DNA of 8,732 nt from Congregicoccus sp964517665 (GCA_964517665.1 CAZFCY010000191.1:1-8732), one strand, 5' to 3'. Counted from the first letter of the stretch, positions 1 through 6,699 are shown. Numbers and translations are program-made. The notes: generated by a model not told the origin, from the sequence alone.

Positions 1-33
1 ATCCAACCCGAAGCAAGCTTCGGGGTATCCGAC
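1..33 (-). repeat. 33-base hairpin repeat, copy A (inverted partner at 6284-6316)
   Basis: These 33 bases are the exact reverse complement of 6284-6316. The core is an 8-bp palindrome, CCCGAAGC (7-14) and GCTTCGGG (17-24), separated by AA. The identity stops at base 34; to the left the repeat may continue beyond the window. Bases 34-148 hold no gene; they end in a run of near-repeats of GACTTT at about 115-139. The function is unknown, and a dispersed intergenic palindromic repeat is the simplest reading. Confidence 0.85.
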
Positions 34-211
34 CCAACGGGAATGACAACGCGGTCGGGACGCGACGCCCGCGTCGAACGCCAAATCCACGCGTGAGGGC
101 CCTCTCCCAACCTTCGACTTTCAGACTTTTGACTTTCGACACCTCATAGTGGTTTCCCCTAAAGGATTGAGAGGAAACACCCGATTCCTTGTTCGTGCTC
201 ATCCGGGTTCA

Positions 212-856
212 ATGTCACTTGAACTTGATTTTCTGGCCCGGTTCTCTGGGCAGGATGCGTCGGCTCGTTTGGTCGCTTCGGAATCCGTCTGCTTGAATTC
301 TCTTTCGCCAACTCCTTCATCTGCTGGAAGACGGATTGCCCCGACTGGCGGCGAACGGGTGGCGGCCGAAGTGGAGGACGCGTTTGTGAAGTTGTTTGCC
401 GACGCCAGCCAGAAGCTCGGCCTGCCTCGTTCATACGGGCAGATCTACGGATTCGCATTTATGCGCGAACATCCGGTGAGTTTTGATGACCTTGTTTCCG
501 TGCTCGGAATCAGCAAAGGCTCGGCAAGCCAGGGTCTGCGGTGGCTGCGAAACGCAGGCCTGGTCAAAATCGTGCGCGCATCGTCCGGCGAGGAGGTGGC
601 GCGGCACGGGCGGCGCGAATTTTACACGCCCGTCACGGAGCTGGCCTCGATTCTCGAGGTCGTGATCGGCGAGCGCTTGAGCAGGCCGCTTCAGACTGGA
701 AAGGTCAGGCTGAATCAGCTCGCCATGCTCCTCGCCGAATCGCGGGCCACCGATGCGCCGGAAGGCGGACATTTGCGCCGCCGGCTTGAGGAGTTGAGTG
801 AATGGCACGCGACGGCGACAAGCATCGGTCCTGTTCTCCTGCGGCTCGCAGGGTAG
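212..856 (+). CDS. GbsR/MarR-type winged-helix transcriptional regulator
   Basis: This is a predicted cytoplasmic DNA-binding regulator of the GbsR-like branch of the MarR superfamily (COG1510 type). Numbered from 212, the family signature GLPRSYGQIYGFAFM lies at about residues 70-84, and the recognition helix region ISKGSASQGLRWLRNAGLV at about 100-118. A wing ending in RREFYTPVTEL follows, then a helical C-terminal part for dimerisation. The start is uncertain. The reading frame opens at GTG 149, the only ATG before the conserved part is 212, and TTG 293 would give 187 residues, which suits the family length best; none has a clear ribosome binding site. Characterised GbsR of Bacillus controls glycine betaine synthesis, but no betaine gene is in this window, so the target is unknown. 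The nearest downstream gene is a glycosyltransferase 435 bases away. The family call is firm; the role is not. Confidence 0.85.
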   Translation: MSLELDFLARFSGQDASARLVASESVCLNSLSPTPSSAGRRIAPTGGERVAAEVEDAFVKLFADASQKLGLPRSYGQIYGFAFMREHPVSFDDLVSVLGISKGSASQGLRWLRNAGLVKIVRASSGEEVARHGRREFYTPVTELASILEVVIGERLSRPLQTGKVRLNQLAMLLAESRATDAPEGGHLRRRLEELSEWHATATSIGPVLLRLAG

Positions 857-1040
857 GCTGGTTTTTCCGCACTCCGCTCGAGTGCGCCGCGGCGAATGCG
901 GCAAATCACATCTTCCATGAAGCGCAGATCGATTTCCCGCCGGGAAGCGACGGGGCGAAGCCATGCCGGAAATAGTTCAGGAATCAGGAGAGAGGAGACA
1001 GAGGCGATTGTGCTCGGTCTGGATCGATTGCGATGGAGGA

Positions 1041-1088
1041 CGGGCATTCCTGCCCGCCGCCTGGCTGTTCCGATGCGCGGTTGCGCAT
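1041..1088. repeat. Two adjacent short hairpins
   Basis: Two perfect 6-bp stems with 4-base loops follow each other: CGGGCA-TTCC-TGCCCG (1041-1056) and ATGCGC-GGTT-GCGCAT (1073-1088). They lie directly before the larger inverted repeat at 1097-1173, making one palindromic cluster. The first is preceded by GGAGGA, recalling the GGAGGG that borders the hairpin elements at 6322 and 6512. Either could be a transcript-end or protein-binding structure, but nothing in the sequence decides this. Confidence 0.6.
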
Positions 1089-1096
1089 GGATGGAA

Positions 1097-1173
1097 GTTC
1101 GGAGTCCCGCCTTCAGGCGGCTTGCCGCGCCCATGGCCGGCTCTTCAGACCGCCTGAAGGCGGGACTCCGAAC
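1097..1173. repeat. Perfect 24-bp inverted repeat with nested hairpins
   Basis: The arms at 1097-1120 and 1150-1173 are exact reverse complements over 24 bases, separated by 29 bases. Each arm also contains its own small hairpin with complementary loops: CCGCC-TTCA-GGCGG on the left and CCGCC-TGAA-GGCGG on the right. The element can therefore fold as one long stem or as two small ones. This two-level symmetry is the design also seen at 6322-6380, although the sequence differs. It resembles REP/BIME-type intergenic elements; no transposase is nearby. Confidence 0.85.
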
Positions 1174-1291
1174 CCAGAGCATGCTGGAGATTTGGAATGG
1201 TCCGTAGTGGCGGCTTGTTAAGCTGGCGCCTGTGGGCGGTCTCCCGGGCTGGGCGCCGGGGCGCGCCTTCGGCGCCTGGAACGGCGCGCGC

Positions 1292-2563
1292 ATGCTCTCA
1301 ACAAAGAGAATGAATCAATCCACTGTGCCGGCCGACTCCGGACGCGGGTCGGGCTTCCGTGTCGCCTTCTTCCACCGGAGCCGCGTGTTCGGGGGCGCGG
1401 AGGAAAGCCTTCTCACGAACGCGAACGAGTTTCTCCGTCGCGGGCTCGAGGTCGTCGTCATCTGCTCGCTGGATGGCGCGGTGGCCGACCGGTTGCGCGA
1501 GGCCGGGCTCCAGGTGCGCCGGCTCTTGCCGCGCAGCCACTTCCGGGCGCGGCAGCATTCCCTTTTGCGCCGGGTTTCGGATTCGGTCGAATGCCGCTCG
1601 CAGTCGAGAAATTCATCCCTCGCGGGACGTGTGGTCGAGTTGGTTATCCGCGCTGAGCTCGCGGGTCTGGATGCCGCGCTTCGCGATCTGAAGCCGTCGG
1701 TCTTTTACTCGAACATGTGCGCGGGTGGCGACCACCCGTTCCTGAAGCGCGCGGCCCGGCTCGGCATTCCCACGGTGAGCCATCAGCGCGTGACGCCGCC
1801 GGTCTGGACCGGCCGCCGCGTCGTGCGGGAAGCGAACGCCTTCTGTGACTGGTTTGTTTCGAACTCCGCCTGGACCCGGCTCGCGTGGCTGGACTGCGGC
1901 CTGAGGGCCGAACGGCACGACGTCGTTTACAACACGATCCTCAAACCACGCGCCGCGAAGGAGTCGCTCCGCGAACGGCTGTCGCTCGGCCCGGATGCGA
2001 AATTAATCGCCTCCCTCGGGCGCCTCGAGCCGACGAAGCGCTTCGACGACGGCATCCGGGCCTTTGCCGAGGTGGCTGGACGGTTTCCCGAGTGGCATCT
2101 CCTGATCATGGGAGACGGCGCCGAGCGCGCCCAACTCGAGCAGGTGGCGTCCGCCGCCGCACCCGGGGTGGCCGAGCGGATTCATTTCCTCGGCTCCGTG
2201 CCGCAGGCCGCGTCGTGCCTCGAACAGGTCGAAGTGCTCCTGCACCCGACACCGGCGGAGCATTTCGGTCGTGTCATTGCCGAAGCCATGCTGGCCGGGG
2301 CGACCGTCATCGGCCACGCCTCGGGCGGGGTCACGGAGATGGTCGAGGATGGGATCACCGGCCATCTCTTTCAGGACGCGCGTTCCATGAGGGATTGTCT
2401 CGAGCGGGTCATGACGCATGGACCGGACGCGGCCATGCGGGATCGAGCCTCCCGGCACATCGAGAAACTCTGCGGGCCGGACAACGCGGAAATACTCACG
2501 CGATTGATCGAAAGTACGGGTGGAAAGCGGCAGACTTTTGCGGTTCAGCATGAGCATATCTGA
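1292..2563 (+). CDS. GT4-type glycosyltransferase (GT-B fold)
   Basis: This is a predicted retaining glycosyltransferase that moves a sugar from a nucleotide-sugar donor to a glycan or lipid-linked acceptor at the inner face of the cytoplasmic membrane. It has 423 residues from ATG 1292, normal for the family. The N-terminal Rossmann half has the acceptor-side motif FGGAEESLL (residues 33-41). The C-terminal half starts near SLGRLEPTKRFDDGI (about 240) and continues through LLIMGDG. The EX7E motif is EHFGRVIAE (323-331), followed by the donor-site glycine stretch HASGGVTEMVEDGITGHLF. There is no signal peptide or membrane helix. ATG 1310 (MNQSTV) is an alternative start, and the frame extends up to GTG 1232; the conserved domain begins at FRVAFFHRS, which fits 1292 or 1310. 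Donor and acceptor cannot be told from sequence. Exopolysaccharide or cell-surface glycan synthesis is likely, but no other pathway gene is visible. Neighbours are 435 and 240 bases away, so it may be transcribed alone. Confidence 0.9.
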   Translation: MLSTKRMNQSTVPADSGRGSGFRVAFFHRSRVFGGAEESLLTNANEFLRRGLEVVVICSLDGAVADRLREAGLQVRRLLPRSHFRARQHSLLRRVSDSVECRSQSRNSSLAGRVVELVIRAELAGLDAALRDLKPSVFYSNMCAGGDHPFLKRAARLGIPTVSHQRVTPPVWTGRRVVREANAFCDWFVSNSAWTRLAWLDCGLRAERHDVVYNTILKPRAAKESLRERLSLGPDAKLIASLGRLEPTKRFDDGIRAFAEVAGRFPEWHLLIMGDGAERAQLEQVASAAAPGVAERIHFLGSVPQAASCLEQVEVLLHPTPAEHFGRVIAEAMLAGATVIGHASGGVTEMVEDGITGHLFQDARSMRDCLERVMTHGPDAAMRDRASRHIEKLCGPDNAEILTRLIESTGGKRQTFAVQHEHI

Positions 2564-2637
2564 TACGAGTAAACTGCCGGTCGATCGATCGGACAGGATT
2601 CACAAGTCTCTGATGACGAGTGAGAAAAGATGCAATG

Positions 2638-2655
2638 CCGCGCGCAGTCGCGCGG
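2638..2655. other. GC-rich hairpin after the glycosyltransferase gene
   Basis: CCGCGCG (2638-2644) and CGCGCGG (2649-2655) form a perfect 7-bp stem with loop CAGT, 75 bases past the glycosyltransferase stop. Only three T residues follow, so it is at best a weak intrinsic terminator for that gene. The spacer 2564-2803 also has a near-perfect 16-base palindrome centred on TCGATCGA (2577-2592). No promoter could be defined ahead of the next gene. Confidence 0.4.
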
Positions 2656-2803
2656 TTTGCCGAAGGAGCCTAGAGCGCATAGAGCAATCATTGCTCAGGC
2701 GCTGAATTCAACTACCTAGCCGTTGTTTAATCGGGCATGAAGCGAGGGATATACGAGGTGATTCATTTGGGGCGGTCGTCGGGACATCCGACGCACCGGG
2801 CAA

Positions 2804-5800
2804 GTGAAACGGACTTTGCTCTCATCCCTTTCGTTTTCGTGCCGGGCGCCGCGGGGTCGCCGTTCCGTCTCGAGGACGTCGATCGTGTTCGGGGCCGCCT
2901 GGCTGATGGCGACCGCCTTGAACGGCTCGGATCAATTTTCATCCCGGCAATCGCTCTCCGGAGCGGTCTTCTCCGCGACCGGCTCGACCAGCGCTGCCAC
3001 GGCGGAGGCCGGCGAGCCCGACCATGCCGGAAACGGCGCGGCGGTCCGCTCGCTCTGGTGGCAATGGACCGCCCCCGCGAGCGGCGCGGCGCGCATCGAT
3101 GCGAGTGGCAATGATCTCGACACGGTTCTGGCGGTGTATCGCGGCAGCAGCCTCGCGGGGCTCACGCGGGTGGTGAGGAACGACGACGCCGGGTTGAGCA
3201 AGGGCTCATCCGTGACCTTCAAGGCAGTGGCAGGCGAAAAATATCAGATCGCGATCGACGAGTTGTCCGGCAACGGCGGCAACGTCACGCTCACGGGAGC
3301 GCTGCGCAGCGACGACCTCATCTACGCGAGCGACTTCGCCGCCCTCGATTCGGGCACGGGAACCCTCGCCGGCCGCCAATCCTGGCAAAGCCTTTTCGCC
3401 GACAACGCCAGCGGCATTTCCGACACCGGCGGGCTGCGCCGTGGTTTTCTCCTTGCTGAAGGCATTGTCGGCAATGTCGGCGGCCTGTGGCTGCCGATCA
3501 ACTACGCGGGCCCGGGAAGCGCTTCCGACCGCATCCTGATCTCGAGCAACCTGACCCTCACGGCCTCCTCCACGCCGCTCACGGAGTCGTTCATGCTTCT
3601 GGTCTATAACGAAGGCGGCGCGTTCGTTGCCGGCGTCGAGTTCGACCTGAAGACCGGCTCGATCCTGCGTCTCGACGGCGCCGCCAGCCACGCCACGGGA
3701 AAAACCTTTCAGAAGGGCGTCGACCAGTGGCTCGATGTGCTGGTCAACCCGGCCGGCAACAAATGGACCGTCCGTTTCGGCGACACCATATTGTTCGAGA
3801 ACGCCACGTTCACCGCGACCGGCGGGGCGGTGCTGCCCTTCGGCACGATCGCCCTTGCCTGGACCGCTGCCGGCACGACCGCGAACGCCAACGCCCGCAT
3901 GCTTTTTACCGACGTCGAGATCAGCGGCGCCGGCGCCCTCCCGGAAGCCGGCTGGGCGCGCTCGCGCGCGCCTTATGGCGGCGTGAGATGGGATCTGCCC
4001 GGCCGGGTCGAGGCGGAGCACTTCGACGAAGGCGGCGCGGGGGTCGCGTATTATGATACTACATTTGAGAACCAAGGCGGGACTTTTCGGACCGAAGGGG
4101 TCGATATAGAGTTCGCCAACGGTGGCCACCACATTGCTTGGTATCGGGCGGGGGAGTGGCTTGCATACTCGGTCAACGCCGCGAGTGGTGGGATCTTTCG
4201 CGTGGACGTTCGCGTCGCCTCGCGATATCAAGGTGGAGCCTTTCGGCTCGAACTCGACGGCGCGGATATTTCTGGTCCGCTTGTCGTTCCAGACACCTCC
4301 GGCTGGGTTGCGTGGACCACCGTTTCTTTCGAGGCGACCATCCCTTCCGGCGCACACGACATCAAAATTGTCGGTCTCGAGAACTCCGCCGCAAACGGCG
4401 GCAATATAGGCAACGTCGATTGGATCGAATTCACCCAACTGACGGTCGCGCCACCGAGCGAACCGCCCGTCGAGGAGAACCCGGACCCGGCGCCTGCCGA
4501 TCCTGATCCGGAAACGCCGCCGGCGGAAACGCCACCGGAAGAAAATCCCGGCGAGACGCCTCCCGGCGGCGAGACGCCGACCGCTCCGGCTCCTGCTGTG
4601 CGCGTGCCCTTCCTGGGCAGCAGCAGCGCCATCCCGGGGCAGATCGAGACGGAATGGTTCGACCACGGCGGTGCGGGTCTCGCCTATGTCGACACCTCCC
4701 CGGCGAACGAGGGCGGCGTTTACCGCGCGGAAGGCGTGGATATAGAAGCGAACAGCACCGGTCATAATATCGGTTGGTTTCGCGCCTCCGAGTGGATGCT
4801 TTATTCGGTGAACGTGCAGGAGTCGGCGAACTACCGCATGGATGCGCGCGTCGGATCCAAGGGCCAGGGCGGTGTGTTTCGCATCGATATCGACGATGCG
4901 CCGCTTTCGGGCGACCTGCTCGTCCCCGACACGGGCGGCTGGCAGGAGTGGCAGATTTTGTCGGTCGATGTGGCGCTCACCCAGGGCGCGCACGACCTCA
5001 GGATTGTCGGTGTGTCGAACAGCGGCTATAACGGTGGCAATATCGCAAATGTGGACTGGATCCGGTTTACGAAGATCGATGCCGGCCCGGGAATTCCGCC
5101 GGATGAAACGCCTCCCTCCGATGATATTGTCATTTCGAGTCCGATTGTTGCGTCGAGCGGGGTGGGGTTGAGCTGGACCCCGACGACCGGCGCGGCGCGT
5201 TACGAGGTCTGGCGCGGCGCCGGCACGTTCGAGTCCGCGCAGCGCATTGCCACGACCACGTCCATCACGTGGGACGACCGCAATCCCGGGGCTTCAGGCG
5301 CCTACACGTACTGGATCCGGGCGCTTTCCCCGGACGGTGTCGTCATTTCTGTTGGAACCGTGGACGCCGTCTGGACGGCGCCGTTGCCACGCTTGATCAA
5401 TATTTCCTCGCGTGGCCGCGTCGTCCCGGACCAGCCGATGATCGCCGGTTTTGTCGTCGAGGGCGGCGCGTCCAGGCGGGTCCTCGTCCGCGCCATCGGA
5501 CCTTCCCTCGACAAATTCGGAGTGACGGAGGTTGTCGAGCAGCCGACGATCAGGCTGTCGGAGCCATCGCTGGAACTGGAGCTGGAGAATGTCCGGGAAG
5601 GGTGGGGAAGCTCGGCCAACGCCTCGCAAGCCCAGCTCGCCATGTCCGAAGCCGGGGCTTTTCCCATCGACGCGCAATCGCGCGATGCCGCTTTTGTGAT
5701 CGAGCTCGAACCCGGTCGATATACCGCCGAGGTCGGCAGCGCTGACGGCAGGTCCGGCAGCGCGCTGGTCGAGGTCTATGCGCTCGACTCCCGAACCGAC

Positions 5801-6214
5801 CCCGCCGGAGGCCGCCTCCTCAATATATCGACCCGCGGCCACGCCAGCGTCGGCGCGGACGCGCTCATCGCCGGCTTCGTCATCGAGGGCGAGGACTCCA
5901 AGCGGGTCCTCATCCGCGGCGCCGGCCCATCCCTGGCCGGATTCAATGTCACCGGCTGGATGCAGGATCCCGAGATTCGCGTTTATCCGAAGGATGAGAA
6001 TGTCCCCCTCGGCGCGAATGATGACTGGGTCAAGAACGCTGAAATCGACGAGGCGGTCGACGCGACGGGGGCCTTTGCCTTCGAGCAGGGGAGTCGCGAC
6101 GCGGCGCTCGTCATGGATCTCGATCCCGGCGCCTACACCGTCGTCCTGACCCCGGCCAGCGGCGCCCCCGGCGTCGCCCTCGTGGAGGTTTATGAGGCGC
6201 CCTCCTCCAATTAA
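2804..6214 (+). CDS. Secreted multidomain protein with two CBM6 modules
   Basis: A large exported carbohydrate-binding protein of 1136 residues with no catalytic domain that I recognise. GTG 2804 is the only start between the in-frame stop at 2759 and the signal peptide. The signal peptide has a long basic n-region with RR pairs, a core around SIVFGAAWLMATAL (26-39), and likely cleavage near residues 40-42. Domains by rough residue: PPC-like beta-sandwich 45-170 (LWWQWTAPASG, DTVLAVYRG); LamG-like sandwich 172-376; CBM6 390-546; Pro/Glu-rich linker 547-600; second CBM6 601-760; Fn3-like 770-862; two tandem C-terminal modules 862-994 and 1002-1136. Both CBM6 copies show the usual path: AEHFDEGG or TEWFDHGG near the start, then GVDI, an EW-x2-YSVN stretch, VPDT-GGW or SGW, and GNxxNVDWIxF at the end. 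They look about half identical. There is no PEP-CTERM or type IX sorting signal at the end (ALVEVYEAPSSN). The role is probably binding extracellular or plant/algal polysaccharide. The next gene, also secreted, lies 485 bases on past a repeat cluster. Confidence 0.88.
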   Translation: MKRTLLSSLSFSCRAPRGRRSVSRTSIVFGAAWLMATALNGSDQFSSRQSLSGAVFSATGSTSAATAEAGEPDHAGNGAAVRSLWWQWTAPASGAARIDASGNDLDTVLAVYRGSSLAGLTRVVRNDDAGLSKGSSVTFKAVAGEKYQIAIDELSGNGGNVTLTGALRSDDLIYASDFAALDSGTGTLAGRQSWQSLFADNASGISDTGGLRRGFLLAEGIVGNVGGLWLPINYAGPGSASDRILISSNLTLTASSTPLTESFMLLVYNEGGAFVAGVEFDLKTGSILRLDGAASHATGKTFQKGVDQWLDVLVNPAGNKWTVRFGDTILFENATFTATGGAVLPFGTIALAWTAAGTTANANARMLFTDVEISGAGALPEAGWARSRAPYGGVRWDLPGRVEAEHFDEGGAGVAYYDTTFENQGGTFRTEGVDIEFANGGHHIAWYRAGEWLAYSVNAASGGIFRVDVRVASRYQGGAFRLELDGADISGPLVVPDTSGWVAWTTVSFEATIPSGAHDIKIVGLENSAANGGNIGNVDWIEFTQLTVAPPSEPPVEENPDPAPADPDPETPPAETPPEENPGETPPGGETPTAPAPAVRVPFLGSSSAIPGQIETEWFDHGGAGLAYVDTSPANEGGVYRAEGVDIEANSTGHNIGWFRASEWMLYSVNVQESANYRMDARVGSKGQGGVFRIDIDDAPLSGDLLVPDTGGWQEWQILSVDVALTQGAHDLRIVGVSNSGYNGGNIANVDWIRFTKIDAGPGIPPDETPPSDDIVISSPIVASSGVGLSWTPTTGAARYEVWRGAGTFESAQRIATTTSITWDDRNPGASGAYTYWIRALSPDGVVISVGTVDAVWTAPLPRLINISSRGRVVPDQPMIAGFVVEGGASRRVLVRAIGPSLDKFGVTEVVEQPTIRLSEPSLELELENVREGWGSSANASQAQLAMSEAGAFPIDAQSRDAAFVIELEPGRYTAEVGSADGRSGSALVEVYALDSRTDPAGGRLLNISTRGHASVGADALIAGFVIEGEDSKRVLIRGAGPSLAGFNVTGWMQDPEIRVYPKDENVPLGANDDWVKNAEIDEAVDATGAFAFEQGSRDAALVMDLDPGAYTVVLTPASGAPGVALVEVYEAPSSN

Positions 6215-6283
6215 CAATCGCGTCACCAGAATTCGGATACGCGTAGTTTTGTCGCAAGACGGTCATGATTTCATTCACTTTGT

Positions 6284-6316
6284 GTCGGATACCCCGAAGC
6301 TTGCTTCGGGTTGGAT
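6284..6316 (+). repeat. 33-base hairpin repeat, copy B (inverted partner at 1-33)
   Basis: This is the exact reverse complement of bases 1-33. The core stem is CCCGAAGC (6293-6300) and GCTTCGGG (6303-6310) around TT. It lies 69 bases after the stop codon of the CBM6 protein gene, directly before the first GGAGGG-bordered element. The opposed copies bracket the regulator, glycosyltransferase and CBM6 genes over about 6.3 kb. Confidence 0.88.
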
Positions 6317-6321
6317 TTCTT

Positions 6322-6404
6322 GGAGGGACGACCTCCGTGTCGTCCGCAGGCGAAGCGGTCCACACGGAGGTGGACCCTCCAATGCCGCGGGGCTTGCCCC
6401 GCGG
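6322..6404 (+). repeat. Bipartite palindromic element E1 with trailing hairpin
   Basis: The unit is bordered by GGAGGG (6322-6327) and CCCTCC (6375-6380). It contains two perfect hairpins: GGACGAC-CTCCGT-GTCGTCC (6326-6345) and GGTCCAC-ACGGAG-GTGGACC (6357-6376). Both have 7-bp stems and 6-base loops, and the two loops are exact complements, so the whole can also fold as one long hairpin. Directly after it comes AATG and a separate stem, CCGCGGGG-CTTG-CCCCGCGG (6385-6404). The design recalls REP/BIME elements mobilised by RAYT transposases. That link is inference, as no transposase is seen here. Confidence 0.88.
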
Positions 6405-6476
6405 ATCGTTGCTTATTGCTGTGGGATTCAGTATTCTGAAGTCCGCCTCGGCCCGGATGGGCTGGGGGCGGAATCT

Positions 6477-6501
6477 CTCCCGCAAGAGCGGGATCCGTTC
6501 C
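6477..6501 (+). repeat. 25-base direct repeat, copy 1
   Basis: Identical to 6674-6698 over 25 bases; the flanking bases differ at both ends. It contains the stem CCCGC-AAGA-GCGGG and ends in GATCCGTTCC. This copy sits 10 bases before element E2. Exact length and position beside hairpin elements in both cases suggest a unit of a larger composite repeat. Confidence 0.85.
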
Positions 6502-6511
6502 GCAAGTCATT

Positions 6512-6567
6512 GGAGGGACGACCTCTGTGTCGTCCGTTTCGGCGGTTTAGGCAGAGGCGGACCCTCC
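6512..6567 (+). repeat. Bipartite palindromic element E2
   Basis: A second copy of the E1 design, bordered by GGAGGG (6512-6517) and CCCTCC (6562-6567). The left hairpin is GGACGAC-CTCTGT-GTCGTCC (6516-6535). The right stem around loop GCAGAG (6551-6556) has decayed to about five pairs, two of them G-U. The left loop differs from E1 by C to T and the right by the matching G to A, so the loops still pair. A small GCC-TTGA-GGC hairpin follows at 6571-6580, as a stem also follows E1. Confidence 0.8.
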
Positions 6568-6608
6568 GATGCCTTGAGGCTCGTCACTGAAGGAACGGCT
6601 TCGTCCAC

Positions 6609-6632
6609 GGACCGGACAGAGCCGGTCCCTCC
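6609..6632 (+). repeat. Half element E3 (right hairpin only)
   Basis: GGACCGG-ACAGAG-CCGGTCC (6609-6628) is a perfect 7-bp stem with a 6-base loop, followed by CTCC to give the CCCTCC border at 6627-6632. The stem sequence is unlike E1 or E2, yet stem length, loop size, loop sequence type and border are the same. No left half with GGAGGG is seen before it. Confidence 0.75.
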
Positions 6633-6673
6633 ATTCTCCACTATATCGAGGCCCTCTGTTGGTGGGACAACCG

Positions 6674-6698
6674 CTCCCGCAAGAGCGGGATCCGTTCC
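6674..6698 (+). repeat. 25-base direct repeat, copy 2
   Basis: Exact copy of 6477-6501, ending one base before the GTG start codon of the beta-helix gene at 6700. Its GCGGGA (6685-6690) is the only purine-rich stretch near that start and could act as a poor ribosome binding site, 9 bases away. The upstream signal for this gene may thus come from repeat DNA. Confidence 0.82.
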
Positions 6699-6699
6699 C

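Larger units (their letters stand above)
857..1291. other. Gene-free spacer rich in hairpins
   Basis: No credible coding frame is seen in these 435 bases. The start holds a 7-bp stem with a 5-base loop (CGCACTC 868-874, GAGTGCG 880-886), only 12 bases after the regulator's stop. It has no T-run after it, so it is a poor intrinsic terminator. The middle (1041-1173) carries three consecutive palindromes listed separately. The end has GCGCC-TTC-GGCGC (1263-1275) just before the glycosyltransferase start. I could not identify a promoter. Confidence 0.6.
6215..6699. other. Repeat-filled spacer before the beta-helix gene
   Basis: No coding frame is credible in these 485 bases. From 6284 on they consist largely of palindromic units, listed separately: the 33-base repeat, three GGAGGG/CCCTCC-bordered hairpin elements, and two copies of a 25-base repeat. 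Bases 6405-6476 show no repeat that I can recognise. Just after the stop of the CBM6 gene, CGCGT (6219-6223) can pair with ACGCG (6239-6243) before TAGTTTT; the 5-bp stem and 15-base loop make this a poor terminator. Confidence 0.7.

Noticed and set aside
868..886. Hairpin just after the regulator's stop as an intrinsic terminator
   Set aside because: The 7-bp stem is sound, but the only T-run (862-866) lies before it and no U-tract follows on either strand.
2577..2592. Near-palindrome centred on TCGATCGA as an operator
   Set aside because: It is 14 of 16 symmetrical but sits just after the glycosyltransferase stop, far from the next start, with no promoter that I can define nearby.
2723..2755. 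Sigma-70 promoter (TTGTTT and TATACG) ahead of the CBM6 gene
   Set aside because: The spacing between the two boxes is 21 bases, too long for a convincing promoter.
2737..3114. Open frame of 125 codons starting with ATG ahead of the CBM6 protein gene
   Set aside because: It overlaps the signal peptide and PPC-like region in another frame, and its translation from 2804 on is a frame-shifted, Arg-rich version of the real gene. I see no evidence of a genuine frameshift, because the GTG 2804 frame has a complete signal peptide.
3206..4993. Long open frame of 595 codons on the minus strand
   Set aside because: It lies opposite the CBM6 gene, its translation is rich in Arg and Ala with no recognisable domain, and such antisense frames are expected in GC-rich coding DNA.
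6170..6214. PEP-CTERM or other C-terminal sorting signal on the CBM6 protein
   Set aside because: The C-terminus ends ALVEVYEAPSSN with no hydrophobic helix and no basic tail.
6219..6250. Terminator after the CBM6 gene
   Set aside because: The stem has only 5 bp, the loop is 15 bases, and the T-run is broken and short.
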